Shown here in pieces: positions 7,842-16,727 of a DNA stretch of 64,000 nt. The translations under genes were made by a program, and so were the position numbers. Source of the stretch: Emticicia fluvialis (lineage in GTDB: Bacteria > Bacteroidota > Bacteroidia > Cytophagales > Spirosomataceae); assembly GCF_024793945.1 (NCBI RefSeq), contig NZ_JANUSD010000007.1, positions 62,001 to 126,000 of the forward strand, written 5' to 3'. Under the pieces are notes generated by a model. The model had not been told where the DNA came from. It saw nothing but the letters and a program-made list of their open reading frames with translations, and did not search any database. The stretch's first letter is position 1. Each line of letters begins with the position of its first letter.

Positions 7842-9671
7842 ATGGGCGATTTTAAATCTATTATGGCACAAGTTGCAGATTTTGACTGGGACAAAGTCTC
7901 AAAAAGAGGTATCGGTAGCGGTTATACTGCTGCTGAAAAAGCAGAACTTGAAAAACTTTACAGCGACACGCTAACTGAAGTTGACGAGAAAGACGTAGTA
8001 ATGGCTACTGTGGTAGGTATTTCCGACCGCGAAGTATTATTGAACATCGGTTTCAAATCTGATGGTCTTGTTTCAATTTCAGAGTTCCGTGATCTACCTA
8101 ACCTGAAAGTGGGTGATCAAGTAGAGGTATTCATTGAAAAACAAGAAGATGCAATGGGTCAGTTGGTTATCTCTCGCAAAAAAGCAAGAGTACTAACCGC
8201 TTGGAACAACATCGAAAAATCATTTACAGAAGACGCTATCATCGATGCATTTGTTAAACGTCGTACGAAAGGTGGTCTTATTGTAGACATCTACGGAATC
8301 GAGGCGTTCTTGCCAGGTTCACAAATCGACGTTAAGCCAATCCGCGATTTTGATATTTTCGTAGGTAAGAAAATGGAGGTTAAAGTTGTGAAAATTAACC
8401 ACACTAACGATAACGTGGTTGTATCTCACAAAATCCTTATCGAGAAAGACCTTGAAACGCAACGTCAGGTTATTCTTAACAACCTTGAGAAAGGTCAGGT
8501 ATTGGAAGGTGTGGTTAAAAACATTACTAACTTCGGTGTGTTCATCGACTTGGGTGGTGTTGATGGTCTACTTCACATTACTGATATCTCGTGGGGTCGT
8601 ATTAACCATCCGAACGAATTACTTAAACTGGATCAACGTATTAAAGTGGTTGTTCTTGATTTCGACGAAGACAAAAAACGTATTTCGTTGGGTATGAAAC
8701 AACTGGAATCTCACCCATGGGATTCACTTGCTGAAGGTCTTTCAGTTGGTTCTAAAGTTAAAGGTAAGATTGTAAACATTGCTGATTACGGTGCATTCCT
8801 TGAATTGAAACCGGGTGTTGAAGGTCTTATCCACGTTTCTGAAATGTCATGGTCTCAACACCTTCGTAACCCATCTGATTTCTTGAAAATCGGTGACGAA
8901 ATCGAAGCAGTGGTATTGACGCTTGACCGTGAAGAGCGTAAAATGTCTTTGGGTATCAAACAATTGACTGAAGATCCTTGGACTAAACAAGACTTGTTGA
9001 GCAAATACGGCGTAAGTACTAAACATACCGGCACCGTACGTAACATGACTAACTTTGGTATTTTCCTTGAATTGGAAGAAGGCATCGACGGTCTAGTTCA
9101 CGTTTCTGACTTGTCTTGGACAAAGAAAATCAAACACCCTTCTGACTTCGTGAAAGTTGGTGATACCCTTGATGTAGTGGTATTGGAGCTTGACGTTGAA
9201 AACCGTCGTTTAGCCCTTAGTCACAAACACTTGGAAGAAAACCCTTGGGATACTTTCGAGCACATCTTCACTGTAGGTTCTGAACACGAGTGTACAATTA
9301 TCTCTAAAAATGACAAACAAGCAACACTTGAGCTACCTTACGGTATTGAAGGTTACGCTTTGTTGAAACATTTGGCTAAAGCTGACGGAACAACCGCCGA
9401 AGCTGGTGAGAAATTGTCATTCCAGGTATTAGAATTCCACAAAGAAGAGAAGAAAATCATGCTTTCGCACTCTAAAACCTGGGAAGCTCCTAAGGAAGAA
9501 GAGAAAAAAGAAGCTAAGAAAAAAGGTGGAAAAGAAGCAACTGCTTCTACAAACGACGAGAAATCGACACTTGGAGACCTTGATGCCCTTGCTGCCTTGA
9601 AAGAGCAAATGGTAGAAGGTGAGAAAAAGAAACTTTCTAAAAAGAAAGATTCAGAATCTGTATCTGAGTAA
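7842..9671 (+). CDS. rpsA: 30S ribosomal protein S1
   Basis: A 609-residue RNA-binding ribosomal protein with six S1 (OB-fold) repeats, at about residues 53-118, 130-195, 215-285, 302-372, 388-458 and 475-540. The middle repeats are the most canonical, each with a VKNITNFGVFIDL- or VRNMTNFGIFLEL-like core followed by GLLH/GLVHVSD. The tail after residue 545 is lysine- and glutamate-rich and probably disordered. An alternative ATG seven codons in (7863) is possible. Bacteroidota mRNAs largely lack Shine-Dalgarno sequences, so S1 is expected to matter greatly for initiation here. Codon use looks like that of a highly expressed gene (many CGT Arg codons). It ends in a strong terminator. Confidence 0.96.
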   Translation: MGDFKSIMAQVADFDWDKVSKRGIGSGYTAAEKAELEKLYSDTLTEVDEKDVVMATVVGISDREVLLNIGFKSDGLVSISEFRDLPNLKVGDQVEVFIEKQEDAMGQLVISRKKARVLTAWNNIEKSFTEDAIIDAFVKRRTKGGLIVDIYGIEAFLPGSQIDVKPIRDFDIFVGKKMEVKVVKINHTNDNVVVSHKILIEKDLETQRQVILNNLEKGQVLEGVVKNITNFGVFIDLGGVDGLLHITDISWGRINHPNELLKLDQRIKVVVLDFDEDKKRISLGMKQLESHPWDSLAEGLSVGSKVKGKIVNIADYGAFLELKPGVEGLIHVSEMSWSQHLRNPSDFLKIGDEIEAVVLTLDREERKMSLGIKQLTEDPWTKQDLLSKYGVSTKHTGTVRNMTNFGIFLELEEGIDGLVHVSDLSWTKKIKHPSDFVKVGDTLDVVVLELDVENRRLALSHKHLEENPWDTFEHIFTVGSEHECTIISKNDKQATLELPYGIEGYALLKHLAKADGTTAEAGEKLSFQVLEFHKEEKKIMLSHSKTWEAPKEEEKKEAKKKGGKEATASTNDEKSTLGDLDALAALKEQMVEGEKKKLSKKKDSESVSE

Positions 9672-9690
9672 GATAAAGTATAAATTACAA

Positions 9691-9724
9691 AAATGGGCTT
9701 CTCGGTTGAGAAGCCCATTTTTGT
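9691..9724 (+). terminator. rho-independent terminator of rpsA
   Basis: A perfect 13-bp stem, AAATGGGCTTCTC with GAGAAGCCCATTT, around the tetraloop GGTT, followed by TTGTTTG, 19 nt after the rpsA stop. Confidence 0.9.
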
Positions 9725-9745
9725 TTGCAGATTGCTCTGTTTTTG

Positions 9746-9770
9746 TTGAGACGTATTGCATACGTCTCAA
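9746..9770. repeat. palindromic element, GAGACGTA type
   Basis: TTGAGACGTAT and ATACGTCTCAA form a perfect 11-bp hairpin around TGC. A related copy, AGACGTAA...TTACGTCT, occurs at 26753-26772. It lies just after the rpsA terminator and has no T-tract of its own. Confidence 0.7.
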
Positions 9771-9854
9771 GGCCTATGCAATCAGAGAATTGTCCTTAAT
9801 GGAATGGGCGGATACCAAAATAACGGATAATCCGTAAATGCTTAAGACCCCTGA

Positions 9855-9873
9855 AGCCGCATGCAATGCGGCT
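9855..9873. repeat. palindromic element, GCCGCA type
   Basis: AGCCGCAT and ATGCGGCT pair perfectly around GCA, and the element is followed by CTACGAAA. A sister copy, GCCGCAA-TGC-TTGCGGC, occurs at 26658-26674. The same CTACGAAA tail follows the element ending at 26772. Confidence 0.65.
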
Positions 9874-9906
9874 CTACGAAATCGGGTTTATTCTCTTTTA
9901 CAATCC

Positions 9907-12054
9907 TTACTTCACCCCCACAAAACGCTCAAAAAACTCATAAATACGCAGGATTCTGTCAATGCGCTGGCGTACGTTTCCTGCACGGGAAAGCTCATGG
10001 GTAGCACCCGGCATACGTACATACTCCACATCTTTGCCAAGATATTTCAGGCTTTTAAACATCATTTCTGACTGTACTACACCCGTGCGCAAATCGTTTT
10101 CGCCATGCTTAATCAGGAACGGTGTTTTAATCTGATGCACAAAGGTGTAGGGCGAATTAGCATCTATTTTGGTTACTTTCTCATCTTCCCACGGCAAACC
10201 AAAGTAATTAGGCACCAGTCTCCAGGCGTTGGCTTCGCCCATAAAGGTGGTCAGATCATATACGCCTCGCTGTGCAAAAGCCGCTTTGAAACGGTGGTCT
10301 TGTGTAATAATCCATGCCGTTAAATATCCTGCATACGAGCCTCCTGTAATTACCTGTCTGGCTGTATCTACCCATGCTTCTTTAGCAGCATCAGCACAAG
10401 CACTTAAAGCATCTTCCTGCGGGCCTTTGCCCCAGTCGCGGTAGTTTGAGAACTGGAACGCCTTGCCATAGCCACCAGAGCCTCTTTGGTTTGGATACAC
10501 TACCCCGTAACCCTGCGAACAGAAATACTGAAACTCATGCCACATCGAGAACTCACCAGGCCCCCACATGGCTGTTGGGCCGCCATGTAGTTGCAATAAT
10601 AGCGGGTATTTCTTTCCCGGTTCCTGAAAAGTAGGCTTCATAATCCAGTAGTCTACTTTCTCTCCTTTCGAGTTGGTATATACTCTTTTCTCCGGGAAAC
10701 TCAGCTTTCTGTCTTTCAACCAGGCGTCGTTATGCGCGCTGAGTTTTACCGCATTTTTCATGGTCAAATCGGCCATGTATAACTCTGAGGGGTTAAGCAC
10801 TTCTGTTTTAGCAAATACCACTTTGTCGTTGGTTAGTTCAAATGGGCTTGCACCAGACTCATAGTCGCTTAAGCGTTCAATCTTACGGGTTTTAGCATCC
10901 ATTCTAAAAACAGGAATGCCTCCGTTTGATGAGGCAGAAAGATACAGATATTTATTATCGGCCGTCCATTTCAGGTTGCCGGGCACGCGGTCAAAATCTA
11001 CAATCTGGCGGTTCGTGCCGTCGGCATTCGCAATCACCAATTGCCCGAATGATAGCAGGTTAGGTGAATTCATGGTCATAGCCAGTAGCTTACCATCCGG
11101 CGATGGCTCAACACCAGAGAAACTCTTGCCGTTTTCAGAAACCAGCACTTTTCTGTCACTACCATCAAGGTTCATGCTAATTACTATGCTCTCCTGTTCA
11201 CGGTCGGGGTGCTGGTCGGCATCTTTTCCGCAAACAGCCAACACTCTTTTGCCGTCGGGTGCCCAGGTTGCCTGTCCGTGCGACCAGAAACCTTTGGTAA
11301 GCGGCGTGGCTTTTGCATTTTCTTTTACATCAATTACAAAAATATGAGAGAAATTCATCTCCGGCTCCACTGTTGCTTCTCCCTGAAAGTTTAGTCGGGT
11401 AAATACTTTTGCTTTTTTATCTTCCACGTCTTTATCCAGATACGCACGTATTTCTTCGATGCTGCCATCAGGATTAGCCTTTACTTTTTTGTCTTTGGTG
11501 AGAAACTCGTTTTTAGGGAAACCCGGTTTTTCAAGAGACCAGACAGGGCCAGATTTTGAAGGATTCAGCGTTGAATCTTTCAATAATTCTGAAAAAGACA
11601 AACCCCCACTAAAAAGCAATTTAGAGCCATCAGGCGAGAAAGACGGATTGCTGGCACCGTATTTAGAGTTGGTCAGCTGCCATGCCTCTCCCCCGTCCAA
11701 AGGCATAATAAAAATCTGCGCTTTGCCTTTGGTAGCGCGTACAAATGCAATGGTTTTGCCATCAGGCGAGAAAGTAGCCTGTGAAGCACTCTCTGCCCCT
11801 CGTGTAAGGGCTTTGGGTACACTACCGGCCTGTAGGTCTACCAGATACAAATGTGTGCGGTAATCATATTCTAAAGCATTATCGGCATTGGTTTCTATGG
11901 TTCTCAGGCCATAAACAGCTTTTTTACCGTCTGGCGAGGTGGCGATAGAAGCTACCTGTTTGATTCGGGTCAAATCGGTTACTAAAATTTTCTGTGAGTT
12001 GGTCTGGGCGAAAACTAAATTTGAAATGAAGAGTAAAGTCAGGAGAATTCTCAT
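9907..12054 (-). CDS. secreted S9 family peptidase (TolB-like propeller plus prolyl oligopeptidase domain)
   Basis: A 715-residue exported serine peptidase. A signal peptide is visible (MRILLTLLFISNLVFAQ). Residues about 30-430 hold repeated PDGKxxAF/SPDG blades of a TolB/WD40-like beta-propeller, which filters peptide substrates. Residues about 450-715 are the alpha/beta hydrolase domain, with nucleophile motif GGSYAGYL, a GENDLRTG stretch carrying the probable catalytic Asp, and GATHELSR carrying the His. It should release short peptides or dipeptides in the periplasm. It is separate in sequence from the DPP IV-like S9 enzyme at 22.1 kb. The next gene upstream, the SGNH gene, is on the same strand but 134 bp away, so they need not be cotranscribed. 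Confidence 0.92.
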   Translation of the reverse strand: MRILLTLLFISNLVFAQTNSQKILVTDLTRIKQVASIATSPDGKKAVYGLRTIETNADNALEYDYRTHLYLVDLQAGSVPKALTRGAESASQATFSPDGKTIAFVRATKGKAQIFIMPLDGGEAWQLTNSKYGASNPSFSPDGSKLLFSGGLSFSELLKDSTLNPSKSGPVWSLEKPGFPKNEFLTKDKKVKANPDGSIEEIRAYLDKDVEDKKAKVFTRLNFQGEATVEPEMNFSHIFVIDVKENAKATPLTKGFWSHGQATWAPDGKRVLAVCGKDADQHPDREQESIVISMNLDGSDRKVLVSENGKSFSGVEPSPDGKLLAMTMNSPNLLSFGQLVIANADGTNRQIVDFDRVPGNLKWTADNKYLYLSASSNGGIPVFRMDAKTRKIERLSDYESGASPFELTNDKVVFAKTEVLNPSELYMADLTMKNAVKLSAHNDAWLKDRKLSFPEKRVYTNSKGEKVDYWIMKPTFQEPGKKYPLLLQLHGGPTAMWGPGEFSMWHEFQYFCSQGYGVVYPNQRGSGGYGKAFQFSNYRDWGKGPQEDALSACADAAKEAWVDTARQVITGGSYAGYLTAWIITQDHRFKAAFAQRGVYDLTTFMGEANAWRLVPNYFGLPWEDEKVTKIDANSPYTFVHQIKTPFLIKHGENDLRTGVVQSEMMFKSLKYLGKDVEYVRMPGATHELSRAGNVRQRIDRILRIYEFFERFVGVK

Positions 12055-12187
12055 TACGTGTTGATTTTAGTTGATAAGTAAATGTACAAAAAGGCAAAAG
12101 AAAGACAAAATACCGAAGTCTTTTGCTTACGGCATCAGGTTATCCGGTCGCCTAAGCTCCGGGTTTCAAACTTCATTCATGGCAATT

Positions 12188-13123
12188 TCAATGAGGATGA
12201 CTCATCATTGAATTGTGTTTTCTGATAAGCTCTTCTGTATAAAGTTTTGCGCCCTTTTCATTTAAATGAATAAAGTCTCCCAAATATGTATTGTTGGATA
12301 TGCTGCTTAGAAAATCTGAAGTGTAAATCCACTTGTTTGCTTCCGGAATGGCATGGTAAATGGGCATTAATTCCTTTTTATCTTTGGCAGCCCGTATGTT
12401 TAAGGGCAATACAAATACAATTTGCACATTTTTTTGTTGTCCCTTTTGTATCAATTCGTTCAGCAAAGCCAGGTACCTGCTCTGCCATATAACTAAAGGC
12501 ATTGCCACCGGCTGCATATCAGCACTATCAACGAACGTGTTTTGGGTACCTGTATAGGTGGTTTTCCATCTGGCAAAACCCAATTCCTCTGTTTTTTTTC
12601 GCTTAGAATTTACATTGGCTAAAAGTTCTCCTTTTACGTTAATCAGTGAGAAAAAAATGCTCTGAAATTCGTTCAGGTCTGCGCCAATTGCTACTCGGTT
12701 TTTTATTATGCCCCACAAATCTTTATGGGTATTGAAAACATAAAAATAACCTGGCGGAAGCGCCCGGTAATCCGACAACTCAATAAAGACGCGGCTACCC
12801 GGGGCAAGCAACGGAAGTGTTTTCTCTGCCAGACTACAATTATACAGTATGCTTGAACCAGACAAACCCAGATTGTAAAAATTGAATTGAGGTATTTCTG
12901 ATTTCAGCAAATCAGTATCTATACTTGTTTGCATACGGCTAGAGCCAATAAACAATGTTTTTGGCTGGTGGTTGTCTGCCTCAATATATTCTGCAAGGTT
13001 GGCATTGGCATTACTGAATGCAGAAACAATTTCTGAAAAACCCAGCATAGCCAGCAGCAGTAAGCCCAGTATGAGACAATAAGCCAGTAATTTACGTAAC
13101 GAAACAATTAATGAACTTTTCAT
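12188..13123 (-). CDS. membrane-anchored SGNH-like protein, DltD-like
   Basis: A 311-residue protein with one N-terminal membrane anchor (residues about 12-35, LAYCLILGLLLLAMLGFSEIV), the rest expected outside the cytoplasmic membrane. A block-I-like motif LFIGSSRMQTS (GSS at 60-62) and a C-terminal DFIHLNEKGAKLY (Asp283, His286) fit the SGNH hydrolase pattern with Ser, Asp and His. It is the last gene of a tight operon, three bases after an MBOAT acyltransferase, a pairing known from DltB/DltD and from AlgI/AlgJ-type systems. By analogy it would pass an acyl group to an extracytoplasmic acceptor. It is shorter than typical DltD (about 400 residues). The acceptor is unknown. Confidence 0.75.
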   Translation of the reverse strand: MKSSLIVSLRKLLAYCLILGLLLLAMLGFSEIVSAFSNANANLAEYIEADNHQPKTLFIGSSRMQTSIDTDLLKSEIPQFNFYNLGLSGSSILYNCSLAEKTLPLLAPGSRVFIELSDYRALPPGYFYVFNTHKDLWGIIKNRVAIGADLNEFQSIFFSLINVKGELLANVNSKRKKTEELGFARWKTTYTGTQNTFVDSADMQPVAMPLVIWQSRYLALLNELIQKGQQKNVQIVFVLPLNIRAAKDKKELMPIYHAIPEANKWIYTSDFLSSISNNTYLGDFIHLNEKGAKLYTEELIRKHNSMMSHPH

Positions 13124-13126
13124 ACC

Positions 13127-14482
13127 TTAAAACTGCATGTAATACGCATCTTCGTTATTGTCAGAACCAAAAATCAGGATACAGGCGGTCAGCAGTATAT
13201 AAATGGCCCATCTGTTGCGCAGGCTAAGTGTACCCAGGTACTCTTCAATCGGTTTTTGTCCGGCTTTTCTGTAAATGTAATCCATAAGAACAAAAAACGG
13301 ACTTATATACAATATCTGCTTTACAATTACCAGATACGAGCCTGTAGGTATAACATTACTTGATACCAAGGCTTTTACTGATGCTCCAAGGTCTGGAGTT
13401 CTAAAGACAATAGCCACAAAAGATGCAACAGATACGTGGTAGAGGGTTCCGAGAATTGTTGCGCAGGTACCAGGTTTTAAACTCAGGCGTTTGCGCAGTT
13501 TATCTTCGGTTATTATCCAGGTGCCATTCATGAAGCCCCATAAAACAAACTTCCAGGACACATCGTGCCAGATACCAATCATTACAAATGTAACCATCAT
13601 AGCCAAGTCTATCTGCCATTTTTTTCTTGCCTTTCCTGCAATTCTATAAAATACGTAATCTCTGAACCAGTGATTAAGGGTAATATGCCAGCCCTCCCAG
13701 AATTGCCTGCGTGAGCTTGAAGCATAGACCCTGCTCCGGAAGTTTTGTGAAAGCTGAATGCCAAATATATGCGAGGTGCCTCTTACTATGTCAATGAAAG
13801 AGCTGAAGTCGCAATAGAGATATAAAAAAAAGAAGAAGCCGCCAATAATTACATAAAAACCCTTGTAGACATCTGGTGAGTCTATGATAATAGCAACCAG
13901 TTTGCCCAGATACTGCCCTAAAACCAGATTCTTGAAAATGCCCCAAAGAATAAGCCTGAAACCCAAAGAGAAATTCTGGTTAGACAAACCTACATTATTT
14001 CTGAACTGAGAAGCTACTTTCTTATACCGATGTAGCGGCCCTGCCGATATGTATGGGAAATAAAGCAGATAAAGCAGCAATAATCCATAATTTGTTTCAG
14101 GTTTAAGGTAGCCTTTCCTGATATCAAAAAGATAACTCAGCCCATTAAAAGTAATGTAAGAAATACCAATGATAACAAAAGGTAATGGCAAACCCACTTT
14201 GGTAAAAAGACCTAATTTCTCTAGCAGCAAGAACGACAAAGCCATGGTTATTATGCCATAGTAGGCTAACTTCCCTTTTGTTTTCTCAATGATTTTCCCT
14301 CCGAAAAAAACAACAAGCGAAAACAGAAAAATAGGTATAGCCGCCCACTTGGCAACCATCATATAGAACAGTACACTACCAAGCAGCAACACTTTCCAGT
14401 TTTGTCCGGGCTTGTTTAATAACAAAATACCTGTTACCACCAACAGAACAAACAGCAGAATCAATAAAATACTGACAGCCAT
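13127..14482 (-). CDS. MBOAT family O-acyltransferase (DltB/AlgI-like)
   Basis: A 451-residue polytopic membrane protein with roughly ten hydrophobic segments. It carries the MBOAT hallmarks: the cytoplasmic-loop region SRRQFWEGWHITLNHWFRDY, the catalytic histidine in MIGIWHDVSWKFVLWG (His306), the later FRTPDLG, and a C-terminal AYYMQF that resembles the IYFQF end of AlgI/DltB. Such proteins take an acyl group from a cytoplasmic donor (in the Dlt system, a carrier protein) and transfer it across or at the membrane. Four bases separate it from the P450 gene and three from the SGNH gene. The presence of a carrier protein in the same operon favours a DltB-like rather than acetyl-CoA-dependent role. 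Confidence 0.9.
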   Translation of the reverse strand: MAVSILLILLFVLLVVTGILLLNKPGQNWKVLLLGSVLFYMMVAKWAAIPIFLFSLVVFFGGKIIEKTKGKLAYYGIITMALSFLLLEKLGLFTKVGLPLPFVIIGISYITFNGLSYLFDIRKGYLKPETNYGLLLLYLLYFPYISAGPLHRYKKVASQFRNNVGLSNQNFSLGFRLILWGIFKNLVLGQYLGKLVAIIIDSPDVYKGFYVIIGGFFFFLYLYCDFSSFIDIVRGTSHIFGIQLSQNFRSRVYASSSRRQFWEGWHITLNHWFRDYVFYRIAGKARKKWQIDLAMMVTFVMIGIWHDVSWKFVLWGFMNGTWIITEDKLRKRLSLKPGTCATILGTLYHVSVASFVAIVFRTPDLGASVKALVSSNVIPTGSYLVIVKQILYISPFFVLMDYIYRKAGQKPIEEYLGTLSLRNRWAIYILLTACILIFGSDNNEDAYYMQF

Positions 14483-14486
14483 CCAC

Positions 14487-15719
14487 TTATATTTTAACGC
14501 TCCATAAGTTCTTTACACCTCTCATAAAAATAGCTTTTTGCCATTCAACCTCTGTGCTTTCATCCAGCTTGTAGTTTTTCAACACTCCGGCCAGAGGCTT
14601 CAGTAAAGCCCTTAGTTCAATTCTGGCAAGTCTGGCTCCCAGGCATGCGTGAGTACCGCTACCAAACGCCAGATGAGGGTTATAGCTGCGGTCGGCCACT
14701 ATCTGGTCAGGATTCTCAAACACCGTCTGGTCATAATTGGCAGAAGCAATACAAAGATAAATTCTTGAGTTTTCCGGAATCAGATGCCCGCCTATTTCAA
14801 TTGGCTTTGTATTGATTCTGATTGTATATTGCTGCGGAGAGGCAAAACGGAACAACTCCTCTGCCAGAATGTTTATCTGTTTGGCATCGGCACTAAGAAT
14901 GTAATTCAGCAATTCCGGATTCTTAAAAAACTCATAAACACTGGTGCTGATGGTATCAACGGTAGTTTCAACAGAAGCAAAAAATAAGATAATAGCCAAC
15001 GAAACCAGCTCGTCAACCGTAAACAGATTACCCATTTCTTCATTTACCCGCAAAAAATTTCTGACCAGAGCGCTATCTGCAAAATTGATATCCTCAAAAT
15101 CTTTACGGATGGTAGAAAACAACCAAGCCGCATCGGCATTATAATCCTGGTATTGCTTTACAGACTTGTATAAGTCCTGTGACCTGGCCAACGATTGAGA
15201 TACTTGTTTCAGGTGCTCAAAAGATGCCCAGTCTTCATTCAGAGGCTGATAAAGCGAAAGAAAAATAAGTGAGGGCAACACAGAGGCCACATGCGCCATA
15301 TCAAGCCGGTCTGCTTCAAAAAACCGACTTATCCAGTCGTTCAGGCATCTGTTTACAATTTCATCCAGATCATAGCATTTCAAAACTTTTTCTACCAATT
15401 CGCGGGCAACACTGTGAGCGTCACCGTCCAGATACATCATCCATTTTCTGGTGGCTTTCGATAAAAAAGGACATTGACTGGTGTTTTTCAAAAGCACCGG
15501 CTCTTTTTTTTCAAAGAAACCGGATAAATCTGCAGTTAGGCAGGTGTGGTCTCTCAACAATTGCTTTACATGCTCATATCTGAACAAGACCCATTCGGAT
15601 GCCGAAACCTGCTGTACAGGATTAAACGCCAGACACGCATTCAGATTTACATAAGGGTTTTTGAAATACTCGGCCGTTGCAGGTGTCCATTTTATGATTT
15701 TTGGCGGCTGAGTATCCAT
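14487..15719 (-). CDS. cytochrome P450
   Basis: A 410-residue soluble bacterial P450. The heme ligand is Cys359 in FGSGTHACLGARLAR. The I-helix oxygen-activation motif is ASVETTVDT, and the K-helix ExxR is in AEELFRFASP. No N-terminal membrane anchor is seen. Its start overlaps the acyl carrier protein gene by 28 bases, implying coupled translation, and it is followed four bases later by an MBOAT acyltransferase. A P450 next to a carrier protein often oxidises a substrate held on that carrier (as BioI does with fatty acyl-ACP); that the same holds here is inference. No ferredoxin or ferredoxin reductase gene lies next to it, so electrons must come from elsewhere. Confidence 0.95.
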   Translation of the reverse strand: MDTQPPKIIKWTPATAEYFKNPYVNLNACLAFNPVQQVSASEWVLFRYEHVKQLLRDHTCLTADLSGFFEKKEPVLLKNTSQCPFLSKATRKWMMYLDGDAHSVARELVEKVLKCYDLDEIVNRCLNDWISRFFEADRLDMAHVASVLPSLIFLSLYQPLNEDWASFEHLKQVSQSLARSQDLYKSVKQYQDYNADAAWLFSTIRKDFEDINFADSALVRNFLRVNEEMGNLFTVDELVSLAIILFFASVETTVDTISTSVYEFFKNPELLNYILSADAKQINILAEELFRFASPQQYTIRINTKPIEIGGHLIPENSRIYLCIASANYDQTVFENPDQIVADRSYNPHLAFGSGTHACLGARLARIELRALLKPLAGVLKNYKLDESTEVEWQKAIFMRGVKNLWSVKI

Positions 15720-15934
15720 TCAATTATCTCATTTATGGTTTCAAATTCGCTAAAGATGGTAGGTTCAATATAAAACCCCACAAAATCCTCAAGGTCCTGA
15801 GAAAGCGATACTAAAGAAATAGAATCAAGGTGATATTGTTCAATAGGAATGGCAAGGGATACTTCGTTTTGTTTTTTACCTAGTTCTTCTGCTATTTTTT
15901 TTTCAAACCAGATGGTAAGTTCTTCTTTTGTCAT
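15692..15934 (-). CDS. acyl carrier protein (DltC/ACP-like)
   Basis: An 80-residue phosphopantetheine carrier domain. The attachment site is Ser38 in YHLDSISLVSL. The preceding FEKKIAEELGK and following FETINEIIEWIL match helices 1 and 4 of carrier proteins. It is divergent from a housekeeping AcpP (no typical EDLGADSLD), so it is probably dedicated to the operon it heads. It overlaps the P450 gene by 28 nt. It presumably delivers an acyl or amino-acyl group to the P450 and then the MBOAT. No adenylation enzyme or phosphopantetheinyl transferase is adjacent. No clear -7 promoter box was found upstream. Confidence 0.88.
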   Translation of the reverse strand: MTKEELTIWFEKKIAEELGKKQNEVSLAIPIEQYHLDSISLVSLSQDLEDFVGFYIEPTIFSEFETINEIIEWILSRQKS

Positions 15935-16089
15935 GATTAATTACAAATAATGTGGAGCTCTGTCCCGTATGTGATTTACTTTTCAGTCAAGTTTACAATA
16001 ATACTCAAAATTGAATATAGCTCAAATAGCTGCTTACCAAAACCTGTAGCATCTTTTTTATAATTGCCTTACTATTAACCGTTTTATGC

Positions 16090-16126
16090 AAAAAAAAGCC
16101 GCAGGCACCTGACGGAACCTGCGGCT
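16090..16126 (-). terminator. rho-independent terminator of rpsL-rpsG
   Basis: AGCCGCAGG and CCTGCGGCT form a 9-bp G+C-rich stem. On the minus strand it is followed by seven T residues, 25 nt after the rpsG stop. Confidence 0.88.
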
Positions 16127-16150
16127 TGTATGTAAGCACTTCTGACCTGA

Positions 16151-16618
16151 TTAGAATCTGAAGTGTGAGAACGCTTTGTTTGCTTCTGCCATACGGTGCG
16201 TATCATCTTTTTTCTTCACTGCTGCACCTTCACCTTTTGAAGCCGCAATGATTTCACCTGCCAGACGCTCTGTCATGGTTTTCTCTCCACGCTTGCGCGA
16301 GTAGTTGATCAACCATTTCATTCCTAAAGATTGTTTACGCTCCGAACGTACCTCTGTAGGTACCTGGAAAGTAGCACCACCCACACGACGGCTCTTAACC
16401 TCAACCGCAGGTGATACGTTGCTCAATGCTTTTTTCCAAAGCTCTAAGCCGTTTTCTTTTGTACGTTTTTCTACAAGGTCAAGTGCACCGTAGAAAATAC
16501 TATAGGCAATACTTTTCTTGCCATCGTACATCAGGTTATTTACGAATTTTGTTACTACTACGTCTCTGAATTTAGGATCAGGTAATACGTAACGTTTTTT
16601 TGGTTTTGCCTTTCTCAT
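16151..16618 (-). CDS. rpsG: 30S ribosomal protein S7
   Basis: A 155-residue primary 16S rRNA-binding protein of the small-subunit head. The sequence MRKAKPKKRYVLPDPKF, the stretch SPAVEVKSRRVGGATFQVPTEV split around residues 70-90, and the C-terminal ANKAFSHFRF are typical. It lies 109 bp after rpsL on the same strand and is followed at once by a strong terminator, so fusA does not follow in this str operon. Confidence 0.97.
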   Translation of the reverse strand: MRKAKPKKRYVLPDPKFRDVVVTKFVNNLMYDGKKSIAYSIFYGALDLVEKRTKENGLELWKKALSNVSPAVEVKSRRVGGATFQVPTEVRSERKQSLGMKWLINYSRKRGEKTMTERLAGEIIAASKGEGAAVKKKDDTHRMAEANKAFSHFRF

Positions 16619-16727
16619 TGCTTTTTAATAAGGTTTCGTTTTTACAACTAATTCACCCTGGTCTACCAGGATTACTACCCCGTAACTAAACGATTTGCCG
16701 TAGTGACGGTACTAAACATGAATGCGA

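Noticed and set aside
5813..15934. FadD as the missing ligase of the carrier-protein/P450 operon
   Set aside because: It lies about 6-8 kb away behind rpsA and another peptidase gene and carries long-chain FadD features; nothing in the sequence links it to the carrier protein.
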